From Rhodospirillales bacterium URHD0017 (GTDB lineage Bacteria > Pseudomonadota > Alphaproteobacteria > Reyranellales > Reyranellaceae), in assembly GCA_900110395.1 (NCBI GenBank), contig FODP01000017.1, positions 62,001-126,000 of the forward strand: DNA of 64,000 bases, read 5' to 3'. Shown piece after piece: positions 10,438 to 22,715 of this stretch. Made by a program: the position numbers and the translations under genes. How positions within the stretch are numbered: the first letter of the stretch is position 1; each line of letters begins with the position of its first letter. The notes below the pieces were generated by a model. The model was not told where the DNA came from. It did no database searches and saw only the letters and a list, made by a program, of their open reading frames with translations.

Positions 10438-11379
10438 ATGCTCGCCTTCCTCACCCAGCGGCTGCTGCAGATCATCCCGACGCTGATCCTGGTGTCGATG
10501 CTGATCTTCGGCCTGCAGCAGCTGCTGCCGGGCGACCCGGCGCTGATCATGGCGGGCGAGGAACGCGATCCGGCGGTGCTCGAGGAAATCCGCCAGCAGT
10601 ATCGGCTGAACGAGCCGATCCCCATCCAGTACTTCTACTGGATCAAGGGCGTGCTGTCGGGGAACCTGGGCGAATCCATGCGCCTCAAGGCCCCGGTCGC
10701 TTCGCTGGTGGCCGAGAAGCTGCCGGTCACCCTGCAGCTCGCCGCCATGGCGATCATCGTGGCGCTGGGCATCGGCATTCCGGCCGGCATCGTCTCGGCG
10801 GTGAAGAAGGACACGGCCTGGGACTACGGCGCCAATATCTTCGCCCTGTGGGGTATCAGCACACCCAACTTCTGGCTGGGCATCCTGATGATCTTCCTGT
10901 TCTCGGTGACCCTCGGCTGGCTGCCTGCCTCGGGCTACGTGCGGCTGGGCGAGGACTGGCACGCGAGCCTCGCCACCACGGTGATGCCGGCCTTCGTGCT
11001 GGGCAACGCCATCGCCGCCGTCCTGATGCGCCATACACGCAGCGCCATGCTGCAGGCGATGGGTGCCGATTACGTGCGGACGGCGCGCGCCAAGGGTCTC
11101 TATGAACGCCGCGTCGTGCTGAAGCATGCGCTGCGCAACGCCATGACGCCGGTGATCACGCTGGGCGCGCTGGAATTCGGCACGCTCTTGTCGGGTGCGG
11201 TGCTGACCGAACAGATCTTCACCATCCCGGGCTTCGGCAAGCTGATCGTCGATGCCGTGTTCAATCGCGACTACGCCGTGGTGCAGGGCGTCGTGCTGGT
11301 GACGGCCACGACCTACATCGTGCTCAACCTGCTGGCCGACGTGGCTTACGTGCTGGTCAATCCGAGGCTGCGCGGATGA
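10438..11379 (+). CDS. Peptide-type ABC transporter permease (DppB-like)
   Basis: 313 residues with about six transmembrane helices and a large periplasmic loop after the first helix (LLPGDPALIMAGEE). The cytoplasmic EAA-type loop (DYVRTARAKGL near residue 210) contacts the ATPases. It starts 4 bp after the binding-protein stop and overlaps the next permease gene by 4 bp. It forms half of the transmembrane channel. Confidence 0.94.
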   Translation: MLAFLTQRLLQIIPTLILVSMLIFGLQQLLPGDPALIMAGEERDPAVLEEIRQQYRLNEPIPIQYFYWIKGVLSGNLGESMRLKAPVASLVAEKLPVTLQLAAMAIIVALGIGIPAGIVSAVKKDTAWDYGANIFALWGISTPNFWLGILMIFLFSVTLGWLPASGYVRLGEDWHASLATTVMPAFVLGNAIAAVLMRHTRSAMLQAMGADYVRTARAKGLYERRVVLKHALRNAMTPVITLGALEFGTLLSGAVLTEQIFTIPGFGKLIVDAVFNRDYAVVQGVVLVTATTYIVLNLLADVAYVLVNPRLRG

Positions 11380-12260
11380 CGGCCACCGCCCTTCCCGACG
11401 TCACCGTCGCCGATGCCACCGAGGAGAACCCCTGGGCGCGCGCCTGGCGTCGCCTGAAGCGCCGCAAGGGCGCCATGGTCGGCCTCGTGATCGTGGCCCT
11501 GCTCGTGCTGGTGGCAGTCTTCGCCCCCTGGGTGGCGCCCTACGATCCCATCGCCACGAGCTGGAGCCTGGTGCGCAAGCCGCCGTCGTGGGCGCATTGG
11601 CTGGGCACCGACGAGGTCGGCCGCGACGTGCTCTCCCGTATCATCTGGGGTGCACGCGCCTCGCTCAGCGCCGGCCTGGTCTCGGTCGGCATTGCGCTCG
11701 GCGTCGGCGTGCCGCTCGGCCTGCTGGCGGGCTATGCCGGCGGCTGGATCGACTCGGTGCTGTCACGCATCGTCGATGCGATGCTGGCCGTGCCGTTCCT
11801 GATCCTGGCGATTGCGCTGGCGGCCTTCCTCGGCCCCAGCCTGACCAATGCCATGATCGCCATCGGCGTCACCGCAACGCCGATCTTCGTGCGGCTGACG
11901 CGCGGCCAGACCTTGGCCGCCAAGGTCGAGGACTATGTCGAGGCCGCCCGCGCCGTCGGCAATCCGCATTGGCGCATCGCCTTGCGCCATGTCCTGCCCA
12001 ACATCGTGCCGCCGCTCCTGGTCCAGGCCTCGCTCGCCATCGCCGGCGCCATCATCGCCGAGGCGGCGCTCTCGTTCCTGGGGCTCGGCCAGCAGCCGCC
12101 ATCGCCGTCGTGGGGCAGCATGCTGAACTCGGCCCAGCGCTTCATCGCCCAGGCGCCGTGGATGGCCTTCTGGCCGGGCTTCGCGATCTTCTTCGCCGTG
12201 CTGTCGTTCAACCTTCTGGGCGACGGCCTGCGCGACGCGCTGGATCCGCGGCACAAGTAA
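11376..12260 (+). CDS. Peptide-type ABC transporter permease (DppC-like)
   Basis: 294 residues: an N-terminal cytoplasmic stretch, the family motif GTDEVGRDVLSRIIWGAR near residue 75, and five or six helices with an EAA loop (DYVEAARAVG near residue 187). It overlaps the DppB-like gene by 4 bp and ends the transporter operon. An inverted repeat follows 11 bp downstream and may act as a transcript end. Confidence 0.94.
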   Translation: MTATALPDVTVADATEENPWARAWRRLKRRKGAMVGLVIVALLVLVAVFAPWVAPYDPIATSWSLVRKPPSWAHWLGTDEVGRDVLSRIIWGARASLSAGLVSVGIALGVGVPLGLLAGYAGGWIDSVLSRIVDAMLAVPFLILAIALAAFLGPSLTNAMIAIGVTATPIFVRLTRGQTLAAKVEDYVEAARAVGNPHWRIALRHVLPNIVPPLLVQASLAIAGAIIAEAALSFLGLGQQPPSPSWGSMLNSAQRFIAQAPWMAFWPGFAIFFAVLSFNLLGDGLRDALDPRHK

Positions 12261-12270
12261 GAGTCATGTT

Positions 12271-12364
12271 CCTCTCCCCCTTGGGGGGGAGGCCAAGTGA
12301 GGGGTGCAACGCGAAGGTTGCCTCCTGCACCCCCTCACCCAACCTCTCCCCCAAGGGGGAGAGG
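12271..12364. repeat. Nested inverted repeat, possible transcript 3' end
   Basis: Outer arms of CTCTCCCCCTTGGGGG type lie at about 12271-12288 and 12343-12364. Inner arms (GAGGGGTGCA / TGCACCCCCTC) lie at about 12299-12308 and 12326-12337. The whole can fold into a long hairpin. Elements of this kind are scattered between genes in many Alphaproteobacteria. It sits just after the transporter operon. Confidence 0.8.
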
Positions 12365-12379
12365 AGCATGAAAGGATGA

Positions 12380-12634
12380 TCAGTTCGGCAAGCTCGTATC
12401 GACGTGCTCGAACGCCGCCACCCCCGACGTCAGCGTCGTCGCCCGCTCCTCGACCAGGAGCTGGGTCACGGCGAGGAAATGGACGAGCTCGCTGTCGCCC
12501 AGCCGTTCGGCCTGTTCGATCAGCTCACGTACGCCGTGCCATACGCGGAACAGCGCCGCCGCCTTCTTCTTCCCGGACAACGGCTGGCGGCCGCGACGCC
12601 GCCGAACATTGGGTTCAAGGACGATCTCGACCAA
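12380..12634 (-). CDS. Small hypothetical protein
   Basis: 84 residues. A basic N-terminal stretch (VRRRRGRQPLSGKKK) is followed by a mostly helical part. The composition looks like a real cytoplasmic protein rather than a chance frame, but I recognise no family. It stands alone between the transporter operon's repeat and the GNAT genes. The 250 bases to its right hold nothing I can support. Confidence 0.5.
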   Translation of the reverse strand: MVEIVLEPNVRRRRGRQPLSGKKKAAALFRVWHGVRELIEQAERLGDSELVHFLAVTQLLVEERATTLTSGVAAFEHVDTSLPN

Positions 12635-12886
12635 CTCAATCCCCCCTGTTTACGCCGCCGCACCCGTCCGCCGGCCTTGACCGGCGGACGGGTGGGCGCG
12701 AAGGCATCGTGCCACCCAACTGGACCGCCGGCCGGCCGTTCTCCCCCGAGTAACGGCATGACAGTCCGACGATCCTACACGACACCCAGCGGAGGTGTCC
12801 CCTGGCCTTTAGGCGGCCGGAGGATTTTGCTTACCCTGGACGCATTACGTCCGGTCCATTACCGACCGGACGAAACGCGCCTGGGA

Positions 12887-13450
12887 TCAGTTGGAAACCG
12901 TTCCCAGCGGCAGGCCCGACGCGTCGAGCTGGGCTTCACGGCGCAGCACGACCGATTCCGGCGCTTCGACCTGCGGCAGAGGCTTGCTGGGATCGACCGC
13001 CCGTACGACGGCGACGATGCGCTTGTCGCCCGAGCTCGCATCCTCGGCGACCAGCCGGCGCCAGCCCTGCTTCTCCCAGTACTTGACGTCGGCCGGCAGG
13101 ACCTGGGCGTAGAGCATGTTGCAGCCCCGGCTCTCGGCCAGCTTGCGGGCGCGTTCGAGCAGGAGCTGCCCGATATTGTGGCCGCGGAAACGCTGGATGA
13201 CGGCCAGCCGCTCGGGCATGGCGAAGGACTGGAACCAGCGCACCCGGAGCGTGCCCACCGGCTCGTCGCCGACATAGGCGATGATGTGGGTGGCGCCGAA
13301 GTCGTGGCCGTCGAACTCCTCCGAGTACGGCACGTCGAGCTCGCCGATGAAGCAGGCAGCGCGCACGGCGAAGGCCTGCAGCGAGTCTTCCATGCGGATG
13401 GCGAGCTTGGTGGTGACCGCTTCGCCACCGATGGATTGTGTAGTGCTCAT
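12887..13450 (-). CDS. GNAT-type N-acyltransferase, first paralogue
   Basis: 187 residues from ATG 13450 (MSTTQSIGGEAV). It has a GNAT core: FAVRAACFIGE near residue 30, the central strand VGTLRVRWF, and the acyl-CoA-binding turn RFRGHNIGQLLLERA (R-x-x-G-x-x-G/A type) near residue 90. It transfers an acyl group from CoA to an unknown amine. The next gene upstream on the same strand is a paralogue (shared pattern PYxEExDGxD and LRVRWF), 14 bp away, so they form one operon with the nucleotidyltransferase gene. Confidence 0.8.
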   Translation of the reverse strand: MSTTQSIGGEAVTTKLAIRMEDSLQAFAVRAACFIGELDVPYSEEFDGHDFGATHIIAYVGDEPVGTLRVRWFQSFAMPERLAVIQRFRGHNIGQLLLERARKLAESRGCNMLYAQVLPADVKYWEKQGWRRLVAEDASSGDKRIVAVVRAVDPSKPLPQVEAPESVVLRREAQLDASGLPLGTVSN

Positions 13451-13464
13451 TGTCTGTGTCCCCC

Positions 13465-14091
13465 TCAATTCGCGCGACGTTCGGTCCATTCCGCGTGCGG
13501 ATTGGAAGCCCCCCGATCCATCGACTGCTCCAGGATCCCCGGCGCGTCGAGACCGTCTTCAGGCCGGTTCAGCACCATGGGATCGGTGACAACGGTCGGC
13601 CGGGTCTTTTCGTCGACCTCGATGTCGCAAGCGTAGGCTCCGTACTCGTGATCGGAGAAATGGAAGGTCTTCACATCGACCTTGTGGAAGCCGCCACGCT
13701 CGAATATCGGCCACAGCCGGCGCTGGCCGTGCAGGTACGCCTTGGTGTAGCCCTTCTTGCGCCCGAGCTCCACGGCCCAGCGCAGGAGCGGCAGGAAGAG
13801 ACCCATCGAGCGGTAGCGCTTGAGAACGACGGCGCGTTCGAGCTTGATGAAGGTCGCGAACCAGCGCACCCGCAGCGACGCCGCAGGCTCGCCGTCAACG
13901 TAAACGATGATGTGGCTCGCGCTGTAGTCGTTGCCGTCGTACTCCTCATGGTACGGGCAGTGCTGCTCGCCCATATAGACGGCAGCGCGCAGCATGTAGC
14001 ACTGCATGAGTTCATCGGATGTCGATGCGAGCTTCATGGTCACGACAGGATGATTCGACATAGCCATCCCGGCGCTCTGAGATTCAGTCAT
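13465..14091 (-). CDS. GNAT-type N-acyltransferase, second paralogue
   Basis: 208 residues. It repeats the features of its neighbour: MLRAAVYMGEQHCPYHEEYDG near residue 33, the strand ASLRVRWF, and RYRSMGLFLPLLRWA in the CoA-binding position, where the usual glycine pair is weaker. About 50 C-terminal residues rich in charged residues and proline are extra. The start follows the upstream gene's stop with one base between (TAG-C-ATG), so it is translationally coupled to the nucleotidyltransferase gene. Confidence 0.8.
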   Translation of the reverse strand: MTESQSAGMAMSNHPVVTMKLASTSDELMQCYMLRAAVYMGEQHCPYHEEYDGNDYSASHIIVYVDGEPAASLRVRWFATFIKLERAVVLKRYRSMGLFLPLLRWAVELGRKKGYTKAYLHGQRRLWPIFERGGFHKVDVKTFHFSDHEYGAYACDIEVDEKTRPTVVTDPMVLNRPEDGLDAPGILEQSMDRGASNPHAEWTERRAN

Positions 14092-14092
14092 G

Positions 14093-15388
14093 CTAGGCCC
14101 CCTCGGTCAGTACTCCGTTGTCGTTCCGAAAGCGCCGGCCCCCAGCCGTCACAACCGGACGATTTTCTGTCAGTTGCTCGAGAACGTCGGTCACCACCCC
14201 CGACGTCATGCCCTTCGCACCTTTGCGGATCGCGGTCGCCGAAACGCCGTCACGGCGCAGGATTCGCCACGGATAGATCCATCCACTTTCATCGCACATC
14301 TGCCGTATGTACATGCCGCCCCAGTCGGTGCCGTGGAGGCAGTGCAACCGCACACCGGGATATCGTCGCTTGATCTCGGCGATCACGCCCTGGAACCCCT
14401 TCTTGTCGTAGATCTCGCGATAGAACGCGAGTTCGACCTTGTCGCCCAGCCCCGCCTCGGCGACCGCCAGCTCGATCAGCGCCTGGCGGGTCTCGGGTGG
14501 CAGGAACATGTTGCCGGTCGGGAGGTAGTCGACATTGACGTCGGCCTTGTCCGTGGTCTCGTAGATCTGGAAGCCGTTCTCCAGCCGCCCGACGCGGAGC
14601 TGGCCTTTGCGAAACGCGTCGGCGTGCAACCTCGGAATGAGCGTCGGATGAATGATCACTTTCTCCAGGCCGCGCTCGGCGACGGCACGCCGGATGATCG
14701 CCAGATGGGTGTTGTGGAAGGGATTGAACGTGCCGAAGAACATGCCGATGCCGCCCTTCGGCGCCGCCTTCGAGCGGATGTCCGACAAAAGACCAATTCC
14801 GAACAGCAGCGTGCCGAGCCCGAGGCCCAGTACCAGGAAGGCCTCGCGCACGAAGGGCAGGCCCGCCGTGCCGAGGGCGGTCAGCACGATGACGAACGAC
14901 AGCCCGATCTGGACGTTGCGGTTGGTATCGCCCACGCCGCGCGCGAACAGGTAGAGGGCAAGATACTGGATACCCTGCGAGGCCAGCGTCGTGACGAGCG
15001 CGGCGGACGCGAAGCCACCCACCGACGCGATGCCGTCGCGGTTCAGAGCCCCTCCCCATGTCATGATCGCGAATGCCGCCAGGTTGAACGCGTACTGGGG
15101 GATGAACCTCCCCAGCCGGCCAGCGGTAACGAAGCCGAACCGGTTGTTGGCCCACAGTTCGGCCTTGTTGCTGAGCTTGGCGTAGCTCGGGATGAAGACC
15201 CCGATAAAGACTGACACGCCGATCAGGGCAGCGTTACTCCCACTGCCATGCGCGTACGCATAGCTTAAATAGAAAAGCAGACCAGTAAACGCCGCCATGC
15301 GCGTCGACGGACTGCGCACGTAGCGACCCAGCTTGCCGGCCAATGCCGACAGCGTCGTCGATTTCCTGTCCGAGTCGATGGCGGCCAC
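14093..15388 (-). CDS. Membrane-fused cytidylyltransferase-like (NMNAT-type) nucleotidyltransferase
   Basis: 431 residues. Roughly the first 210 contain five or six hydrophobic segments. The rest is a nucleotidyltransferase domain: MFFGTFNPFHNTHLA near residue 218 is the nucleotide-binding GxFxPxHxxH motif, and VSATAIRKG near residue 385 corresponds to the ISSTxIR-type motif. Such domains join a nucleotide to a phosphorylated substrate (nicotinamide mononucleotide, pantetheine phosphate and others). Fusion to a membrane domain is unusual. It is the first gene of the operon with the two GNAT genes. Confidence 0.75.
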   Translation of the reverse strand: MAAIDSDRKSTTLSALAGKLGRYVRSPSTRMAAFTGLLFYLSYAYAHGSGSNAALIGVSVFIGVFIPSYAKLSNKAELWANNRFGFVTAGRLGRFIPQYAFNLAAFAIMTWGGALNRDGIASVGGFASAALVTTLASQGIQYLALYLFARGVGDTNRNVQIGLSFVIVLTALGTAGLPFVREAFLVLGLGLGTLLFGIGLLSDIRSKAAPKGGIGMFFGTFNPFHNTHLAIIRRAVAERGLEKVIIHPTLIPRLHADAFRKGQLRVGRLENGFQIYETTDKADVNVDYLPTGNMFLPPETRQALIELAVAEAGLGDKVELAFYREIYDKKGFQGVIAEIKRRYPGVRLHCLHGTDWGGMYIRQMCDESGWIYPWRILRRDGVSATAIRKGAKGMTSGVVTDVLEQLTENRPVVTAGGRRFRNDNGVLTEGA

Positions 15389-15635
15389 TCAACACCCCAG
15401 CCCCGTTACCACGCGTCAATCGGCCCACAAATCAGGGGCAAATCACGGATTGATTGACTAACGAATACGAGGGCTAGATACGCACTGGTCTTCTATAGCG
15501 AAGTGGCGAAAAAACTGCCTAATGCCCTATAATCGAGACAGAAACCGACATTTCCTCAAGAATGGTGTAAGATAAACCACGCGGTATCTTTCAAGTAAAC
15601 TTCAGGCCGACAACCATATTGTATCGATTGTTACG
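15389..15635. promoter_or_regulatory. Divergent promoter region between the nucleotidyltransferase operon and the LysR gene
   Basis: This 247-bp gap is clearly richer in A and T than its surroundings and separates divergent genes, the usual position for a LysR-controlled operator. The stretch ATTGTATCGATTGTTACGAT (15618-15637) is partly dyad-symmetric and touches the LysR start. I did not find one unambiguous -35/-10 pair. Confidence 0.45.
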
Positions 15636-16595
15636 ATGGTCACGACACCCCCGCGCAAGAACAAGGTCCCGAATATTCTCGGTGACTGGGACGATGTACG
15701 TTTTTTCCTAGCGGTTGCAAAAACCGGCAGTTTTAGCGCTGCCGCAACGCAACTTAACACCAAACAGACCACGGTCGGCCGGCGCATCCAGGCGCTTGAG
15801 CGGCGGCTGGGCGCCAAGCTGTTCGACCGCCATCGCCACGGCATGGAAGTGACGCCGGCAGCCCGCGGGGTCCTGGTGCAGGCCGAGTCGATGATGACGA
15901 ACGCCACGTCGATTGAGCGTCATCTGGCCGGCTTGGACCGCGAGATGGCCGGCATCGTGCGCATTGCCGCCACGGAAGGCATTGCGGCAAATTGGCTGGT
16001 GGCCCGGCTCGGCCAGCTGCGCCGCATCCATCCCGACATCGTCGTGCAGGTGATCGCAAGCGACCAGGTGCTCGACTTGGCCACGCGCCAGGCCGATATC
16101 GCCATCCGCTTCTTCCGGCCGACGTCCAACCAGCTCGTCGCGGCGCGCGTCGGTCAGGTCAACTTCTCGATCTTCGCCGCGCCGTCCTACATCGAGCGTC
16201 ACGGCCTGCCGCAGACCACTGACGATCTGCGGGACCATCACATCGTCGACCACACGACGCTGCACAGCCTGGCGGCGATGAAACCTTGGAGCGAGATGGT
16301 CGAGCGCAGCACGTCGGTCGTGCTGCGCACCAACTCGTCCTACGCCGCCGTCGAAGCGGTCAAGGTCGGCTACGGCGTCTCGGTGTTTCCCGACTACGTC
16401 ACCAAATCGTCGAACCTCATCGCCGCCCCGATCGACCTCAAGATCGTGCGCGACATCTGGCTGGTGAGCCACGAGGAAACGAACAAGGGCGCACGCATCC
16501 GCACGGTGATCGACTACGTGCGCGAGCAGTTCCGCCAGGACGAGCGCGAGTGGTTCTCGACCACGGTGCGCGGCAACTCGATGGCGGCGGCCTGA
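15636..16595 (+). CDS. LysR-family transcriptional regulator
   Basis: 319 residues. The winged helix-turn-helix lies at about residues 20-80 (FFLAVAKTGSFSAAATQLN, then TTVGRRIQALERRLGAKLF). The remaining part is the periplasmic-binding-protein-like effector domain. It probably controls the divergent nucleotidyltransferase-GNAT-GNAT operon, its direct neighbour, and its own expression; the effector is unknown. An alternative start a few codons downstream (VPNILGDWDD) is possible. Confidence 0.9.
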   Translation: MVTTPPRKNKVPNILGDWDDVRFFLAVAKTGSFSAAATQLNTKQTTVGRRIQALERRLGAKLFDRHRHGMEVTPAARGVLVQAESMMTNATSIERHLAGLDREMAGIVRIAATEGIAANWLVARLGQLRRIHPDIVVQVIASDQVLDLATRQADIAIRFFRPTSNQLVAARVGQVNFSIFAAPSYIERHGLPQTTDDLRDHHIVDHTTLHSLAAMKPWSEMVERSTSVVLRTNSSYAAVEAVKVGYGVSVFPDYVTKSSNLIAAPIDLKIVRDIWLVSHEETNKGARIRTVIDYVREQFRQDEREWFSTTVRGNSMAAA

Positions 16596-16617
16596 CCAAC
16601 CAAGACGTGCATTGTGC

Positions 16618-17046
16618 CTAGGACAATGCCGCTTTCAGCCGCTTGTAGATCGCCTCGATCTCAGCCTTGTCGCCGGGCTTGTATTCCCAGTTGAGGGCGA
16701 CGCCGTCGTTGGGTCGGCGTGGCATGATGTGGAAATGAAGGTGCGGCACGCTCTGGCCGGCGCCGGGGCCGTTGGCCTGCAGCAGGTTCACGCCATGCGG
16801 TTTCAGCTCGCTCATCACCGCTCTGGCAACCTTCTGCGCGGTCGCTGCCACGGCGCCCAGCACATCGGTGGGAATCGTATCGACCATCGGCCAGTGGCCC
16901 TTGGCGACCGAAAGCGAATGGCCGGGGTTCACCGGGTTGATGTCCATGAAGGCGATGGTCTTGTCGTCCTCCAGGAGCTTGTAGCTCGGGATCTGGCCGG
17001 CGACGATCTTGCAGAAGATGCAGTTGGCGTCGGTCGGATGGCTCAT
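16618..17046 (-). CDS. HIT family protein (histidine triad hydrolase)
   Basis: 142 residues. The histidine triad HLHFHIM near residue 110 and the N-terminal CIFCKIVAGQIPS zinc/nucleotide-site region identify it. HIT proteins hydrolyse nucleoside phosphoramidates or dinucleotides; this one resembles HinT/Hit branch enzymes. It is 15 bp downstream of meaB on the same strand and may be the last gene of the glyQ-glyS-ppdK-meaB transcript. Confidence 0.93.
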   Translation of the reverse strand: MSHPTDANCIFCKIVAGQIPSYKLLEDDKTIAFMDINPVNPGHSLSVAKGHWPMVDTIPTDVLGAVAATAQKVARAVMSELKPHGVNLLQANGPGAGQSVPHLHFHIMPRRPNDGVALNWEYKPGDKAEIEAIYKRLKAALS

Positions 17047-17061
17047 CGTTTCTCTCTCCCC

Positions 17062-17984
17062 TTACCCCTTGGCAAGTACGGCGCCGAGCTCGCGCAGTCG
17101 CAGGAATGGCTGAGCACCGGCCGGCAAGGCGAGATCGAAGCCCAGTCTCGCGAGACTGGCAATGCCCTCACGACCGAAACGCTCGCGCAAGGATTCGGCG
17201 ACCCAGCCTTCACTCTGGCGATGACGGGCGATCAGCAACCGGCTGTCAGCCGACAGGTGCGCGCGATGAGCCTCCAGCGCTGTCGTCAGCGCATCGATGC
17301 CGGTGCCACTGCGCGACGAGACAGCCAACGTCCTGACCGGCCATTCGTCGCCTGCCGTGGCAAGCGACAGCGCTCCCGCCACATCGGCGCGCGCCCGTTC
17401 GGCCGCTGCGCCGAGATCGGCCTTGGTGACGACGATCAGGTGCGGAATCTCGACGATGCCCGCCTTCATGAACTGCAGCGAATCTCCCGAGCCCGGCTGG
17501 ACGCAGAACACCACCGTATCGGCGACTCCAGCAACGTCGGTTTCCGACTGGCCGACGCCGACCGTCTCGATCAGCACGCGGTCGAACAGGGCGCGCATCA
17601 CCACCATGGCGGCCAGCGTCTGGTCGGCCAGCCCACCCAGCCGGTCGCGCGCCGCCATCGAGCGCACGAACGAGCCCTCGTCGGTCGAATCGTGAACGAT
17701 GCGCACCCGATCGCCCAGCAACGCGCCGCCGCTCGACTTGGACGACGGATCGACGGCGATCACGCCCACCGTCTTGCCGGCCTTGCGCCAGGCCGCGACC
17801 AGCGCGGCGCACAGCGAGGATTTGCCGACGCCCGGCGGGCCGGTCACGCCGACGACATGGGCTTTGGGCTCGCGCCAGGCGGCATCGAGCAGCGCCTGCG
17901 CTTGCTCGCCTTCGGGATCGCGCTCCAGGCCGGCGAGCGCAGCGGCGAGCGCGCGCTTGCCGCCCTCACGAAGCGCCAGAAGCG

Positions 17985-17988
<4 letters not shown>
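17062..17988 (-). CDS. meaB: Methylmalonyl-CoA mutase-associated GTPase MeaB (ArgK/G3E-type)
   Basis: 308 residues from ATG 17988, which overlaps the ppdK stop as ATGA; the longer upstream frame lies inside ppdK. P-loop GPPGVGKSS near residue 50, the metal/switch block VDPSSKSSGGALLGDR, IETVGVGQSE near residue 150 and the guanine motif TKAD are present. MeaB protects and reloads B12-dependent methylmalonyl-CoA mutase. No mutase gene is in the window. Coupling to ppdK is worth noting. Confidence 0.93.
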
Positions 17989-20660
<2,672 letters not shown>

Positions 20661-20662
20661 TC

Positions 20663-22714
20663 TCAGCCCTCGATCCTGGAGAAATCCGCCACCGAATCCA
20701 TGGTGACCCGTATCTGGTTGAGCAATTTCAATCTGTTCAGTCGCAAATCGGGTTTCTCGGCGACATTAACTGTGACTTTTTCGAAGAAAGAGTCGATGGG
20801 CTGCCGCAAATCGGCGAAGGCCGCCATCGCGCCGGCGAAATCCTCGCGCTGTAGCGCGGGCTTCACAAGACACTCGATGTCGGCCAAGGCACCAGCAACG
20901 GTCTTCTCTTCCGTTTGTTCCATCCGTGCGGCATCGGGTGCGCCGGCGATTTTCGCGGTCAGTGACTTGTCTTTCTTCTCTTCAGCGCGAACGATATTGG
21001 CGGCGCGACCGTAGGCGGTGAGCAGATTCTTGCCCGCTTCCGTGGCCAGGAACGATTGCACCGCCTCGACCCGCGCCAGCAGGCGAACGAGATCATCCTC
21101 GCCGCCCAAGGCAAACACCGCATCGACGACGTCGTGGCGCACGCCCTTCTCGCGCATCTGCACCTTCAGGCGATCGGCGAAGAAGGCCATAAGATCGTCG
21201 GCGTCGAAGAATTTCCTCAGCGGCAGGCGAATGTTGTTCTCGACGATGATGCGAATGATGCCGAGCGCCGCACGACGCAGCGCGAATGGATCGCGTGAGC
21301 CGGTCGGTTTCTCGCCGATCGCCCAGAAGCTGACGAGCGTGTCGAGCTTGTCGGCCAAGGCAACCACCACGGAGACCGGCGCGCTCGGGCAACGGTCGTT
21401 CGGACCGGCCGGCGCATAGTGATCGCCAATGGCGTCGGCGATAGCGGCCGGAAACTTCTCTTCCAGCGCGTAGTAGCGGCCCATGACGCCTTGCAGCTCG
21501 GGGAACTCGCCCACCATGCCGCTGCGCAGGTCGGCCTTGCAGAGATGCGCCGCCAGGATTGCCTGGGCACGGTCGGCGCCCTCGACGTAGGGCGCGATCT
21601 TGTCGGCCAGGATCTCGATCCGTCCGACGCGATCGGCCTGGGTGCCGAGCTTGGCATGGAAGACCATGTCCTTGAGGGCCGGCAGCCGCTCCTCCAGCCG
21701 GACCTTGCGGTCCTGGTCCCAGAAGAACTTGGCGTCGGAGAGGCGCGAGCGCAGCACCCGCTCATTACCGTCGACGATCGTCTTGCCGCCGTCACGCGCC
21801 ACGTTGTTGGCGACGACGACGAAGCGGTTGGCGAGCGCGCCGTCCTTCCGGGTGGTGACGAAGTAGCGCTGATGCGTCCTCATGGAGACAGTCAGCACTT
21901 CGGGCGGCACGTCCATGAACTGGCCATCGATTGTGCCGAGCAGCGGCACCGGCCATTCGACCAGGCCCGCCACCTCGTCGAGCAGGCCGTTATCGGCCCG
22001 CAACGCCACTTGCGCATCGGCACAGAGCTTCTCCGCGCCCTCCAACACGATCTTCTTGCGCTCGGCCGGGTCCAGCATCACGTGCGCAGCCCGGAGCTTG
22101 GCGACGTAGTCAGCGAAGCCCGTGACCTGGATGGTGCCCTTGCTGAGGAAGCGATGGCCACGCGTAGCGTCGCCGAACCTGATCGGCGCCATCTTGCCGC
22201 CTGGCACCACTTCGCCTGCCAGCACCTTGCCGTCGAACAGCGCCACGATGGATTGCAGCGGGCGCACCCAGGTCATGGCGCCGCTGCCCCATTTCATCGA
22301 CTTGGGCCAGGGCAGTGCCTTCATGGCGGCGTCGATGATGCCGGGCAGCGCCTCGGTGGTCGGCCCGCCCTTCCTGGCAATCACGGCGAACCAGAACTCG
22401 CCCTTGCCGGTGTCGCGCTTCTCCGCCTGGTCGAGGGAGGCGAGGCCCGTGGCCTTGAGGAAACCCTGCATAGCCTGCTCGGGCGCACCAACCCGTGGGC
22501 CGCGCCGCTCTTCGCTGACATCGGCCCGCGCTGTCGGCAGGCCGTCGACGACCAGCGCCAGCCGGCGCGGCGTCGCGAAGGCGCGCGCGTCCTTGAACTC
22601 CAGGCCAGCGGCCTTCAGCCCGTCGCTTACCAATCGCTTGAGATCGTCGGCGGCGCGCGCCTGCATGCGCGCCGGGATCTCTTCGCTCAGGAGCTCGAGA
22701 AGCAGCTCGGCCAT
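20663..22714 (-). CDS. glyS: Glycyl-tRNA synthetase beta subunit
   Basis: 683 residues from ATG 22714 (MAELLLELLSEEIPARM), the conserved family N terminus; the longer frame overlaps glyQ. FATPRRLA near residue 48 and the C-terminal anticodon-binding region (DPFALRRAALGIIRI near residue 495) are typical. With GlyQ it forms the alpha2beta2 enzyme that charges tRNA-Gly. Only one base separates its start from the glyQ stop. Confidence 0.97.
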   Translation of the reverse strand: MAELLLELLSEEIPARMQARAADDLKRLVSDGLKAAGLEFKDARAFATPRRLALVVDGLPTARADVSEERRGPRVGAPEQAMQGFLKATGLASLDQAEKRDTGKGEFWFAVIARKGGPTTEALPGIIDAAMKALPWPKSMKWGSGAMTWVRPLQSIVALFDGKVLAGEVVPGGKMAPIRFGDATRGHRFLSKGTIQVTGFADYVAKLRAAHVMLDPAERKKIVLEGAEKLCADAQVALRADNGLLDEVAGLVEWPVPLLGTIDGQFMDVPPEVLTVSMRTHQRYFVTTRKDGALANRFVVVANNVARDGGKTIVDGNERVLRSRLSDAKFFWDQDRKVRLEERLPALKDMVFHAKLGTQADRVGRIEILADKIAPYVEGADRAQAILAAHLCKADLRSGMVGEFPELQGVMGRYYALEEKFPAAIADAIGDHYAPAGPNDRCPSAPVSVVVALADKLDTLVSFWAIGEKPTGSRDPFALRRAALGIIRIIVENNIRLPLRKFFDADDLMAFFADRLKVQMREKGVRHDVVDAVFALGGEDDLVRLLARVEAVQSFLATEAGKNLLTAYGRAANIVRAEEKKDKSLTAKIAGAPDAARMEQTEEKTVAGALADIECLVKPALQREDFAGAMAAFADLRQPIDSFFEKVTVNVAEKPDLRLNRLKLLNQIRVTMDSVADFSRIEG

Positions 22715-22715
22715 A

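Noticed and set aside
12268..12366. Standard Rho-independent terminator
   Set aside because: Long nested inverted repeat without a terminal T-run; better described as a dispersed palindromic element, though it may still end transcription.
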